Assembly (NCBI GenBank): GCA_012845835.1
Contig: JABAKD010000030.1
Location: forward strand, 10,205,805 to 10,269,804
Reading direction: 5' to 3'
Source of the DNA: Undaria pinnatifida
Taxonomy: Eukaryota > Sar > Phaeophyceae > Laminariales > Alariaceae
Length of the DNA stretch: 64,000 nucleotides
Under the pieces are notes generated by a model, which worked only from the letters and a program-made list of their open reading frames with translations, ran no database searches and was not told the origin of the DNA. Positions 54,923-64,000 of the stretch are shown here, in pieces. The first letter of the stretch is position 1, and each line of letters begins with the position of its first letter. The position numbers and the translations under genes were made by a program.

Positions 54923-56604
54923 AAAGCAAGACCACGGGCCATAGACCATAGATGATGTGAACAATCGAAACCAGCTGCAAGCCGTATCGCAGGCTAAACA
55001 AGAATATTTCTTGAAAAAAAACTTGCATTTCGGCGCCTATCTGGGGCTAGCAGTGAGAATCAGTCACGCCTCACAAGTAAGTGCCCGTGCATTCTATAGC
55101 CAGACTGACATCGTTTCCCTCCTCAAACAGAGCCGTGGGTGTATAGTTCCCCTGTGATACATGAAACGGTCATCGGGCAGAAATTCGGAAATATCGGAAA
55201 CAGACGTAAAATTTCCCGCAAAACAAAAAAGTGGTGCAGTAGGCTCCCCCAACTGGGCACGATCAGTGCACCGTACAGTAGTATTTCGTTCCATAAATGC
55301 GTGCAATAAACACTGCTATAGACCTTCATCGGCGGTTGAGGAATAAACGCGGATGATCGATGCGTCGCATGACGCATCACCACGCTTGGAAGGTTTAGTA
55401 AATAAATAATGATGTACATATCATGCATGGGACAGTTAACAATGGTAGGATTCGACCAGGTTGGCCGAACTCACGGCAAACTGGCTGGCCGGCGGACTGT
55501 ACTACAGTAAATAAACAACACAACAAGAAACAACGGCAGGTGTATCACGCAGCTTGCAAAGATGAGTATCGACCCTACGAATTTATCGAACTCACAGCTG
55601 ACGTGTGTCGAACATATTTTTTCAAAATATGTGTTAAAAAAATCCCACGGTTAAGTGGGGAACACTTGCTCTTAATAGCACTCCTAGAGTATTAAAAACA
55701 AGGGGGAACACAAAAACACCTCGTAAGAACAAAACGAAAAATAGAAAAAGGATTTCACGAACATACGAAAACACCCAAAAAAAATGGAAACATGAAAACA
55801 CGAAAAAGTGAACACACGAAAGGGAAAAAAAACAACAGGGTAATTTCACCTTGTTTCGTTCTCCGGCTGACTGCCCCGCTAAAATACGGTCTTGCGGCCT
55901 CTGAAAACAATCGAAAGCACACTATCATCATACTTGGGACCCCCCCCCCCCCCACCCCGAGACACAAAAAAAGCGAGCCGCTGTCTCATCGACACCACTC
56001 TTGTGTCGCTTGCGGCTATGTAAAAGATCAGTCTCCGCCCCCGCCCGAAACAAAACGCGAGAGACATCCCTACATTAGAATACAACGGAAAGCTACAAAA
56101 TGATGATCGACCCTGCCCCCCCCCCCTACCCCGAACAATGCGCTTCCATCTTCCGTTGCACCACACAAAGAGGCCAGCCAGTCGGTCCGTTGATCGGTCG
56201 GTCGGTCGATCCGTCGGTCACTCGGTTCTTATTACATATCTTCAAGACAGCTCTGTTTCTCACAGCACTTCGTCCAGCACGAACCCCGCTCCGCCACTTT
56301 CGCCCATCCGCTTCCCCCGCTACAATGCACGAAAACTGGTCACCGGTCGGCGTCGTCGTGCAGGCCCCGGATCCCGCTGACCGGTCAGATCGTGTGGGCC
56401 TGCTACTGATCCCACTAATGCCGCTGTTGCTGCTACTGCTGCTGCTGTAATTACTACTGTATCTACTACAGTTACTGCTGCAGCAGCTAAATACTCCTGC
56501 TGCTGCTACTTCTGTTCCGCCGCCGCAGTTGCTATTACTGCTGCTGCTGCTGCTGCTGCTGCTGGGTTGCTGCCGCGTGCGAAATAACTTCCAGTTCTTC
56601 TCTC
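54923..56604. other. Intergenic stretch before the nucleotidase 3' end
   Basis: No exon supported. A diverged reversed 90-bp module lies at 55547-55605 (GCAGCTTGCAAAGATGAGTA, CTCACAGCTGACGTG). AT-rich sequence and C runs follow, and (CTG)n triplets at 56420-56570 lie close to the nucleotidase stop codon. Confidence 0.5.

Positions 56605-64000
<7,396 letters not shown>

Overview
This is eukaryotic nuclear DNA. Every recognisable gene is split by introns with GT..AG boundaries and matching phases. Coding sequence is a small part of the window; the rest is introns and transposon debris. A photosynthetic stramenopile, most likely a brown alga, is my best guess. That is inference from the gene families, the intron style and the reverse-transcriptase remnants, not from a marker gene.

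Three host genes can be modelled. (1) A four-EF-hand calcium-binding protein on the minus strand (1818-6182, five exons), which may continue beyond the left edge. (2) A complete CPA2-type cation/proton antiporter on the plus strand (38937-50802, four exons, 546 residues, Asp-Asp pair at 156-157), with a first intron of 8.7 kb. (3) The 3' nine exons of a cytosolic IMP/GMP-type 5'-nucleotidase of the HAD superfamily on the minus strand (56605-64000); its 5' part lies off the right edge.

A decayed tandem copy of the antiporter gene lies about 26-32 kb upstream of the working copy. Relics of exon 1 (6666-7011), exon 3 (23670-24248) and exon 4 (24483-25153) carry stops, a frameshift and a lost splice acceptor. 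A 34-base upstream element is kept in both copies at exactly the same distance from the start codon.

Mobile DNA fills the gaps. There is an intact 1255-codon APE-type LINE (15639-19406, minus), a decayed second LINE (34250-36115, plus), and a minus-strand Copia-type LTR element with near-identical 455-bp LTRs (25362-32798). The Copia element has lost most of pol and appears to sit inside a reading frame that continues on both sides. Several short retroposon families are present: a poly(A) family with target-site duplications, a tRNA-headed SINE, two families sharing an (AAC)n 3' end, and one sharing a poly(C) 3' end with the second LINE. A 90-bp module occurs about 15 times, alone, in tandem and as large palindromes. 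A cluster of five tRNA-like units lies in antiporter intron 1.

No rRNA, convincing functional tRNA, CRISPR array or bacterial-style operon was seen. Exon boundaries were derived by eye from splice motifs and phase; no transcript or database comparison was possible.
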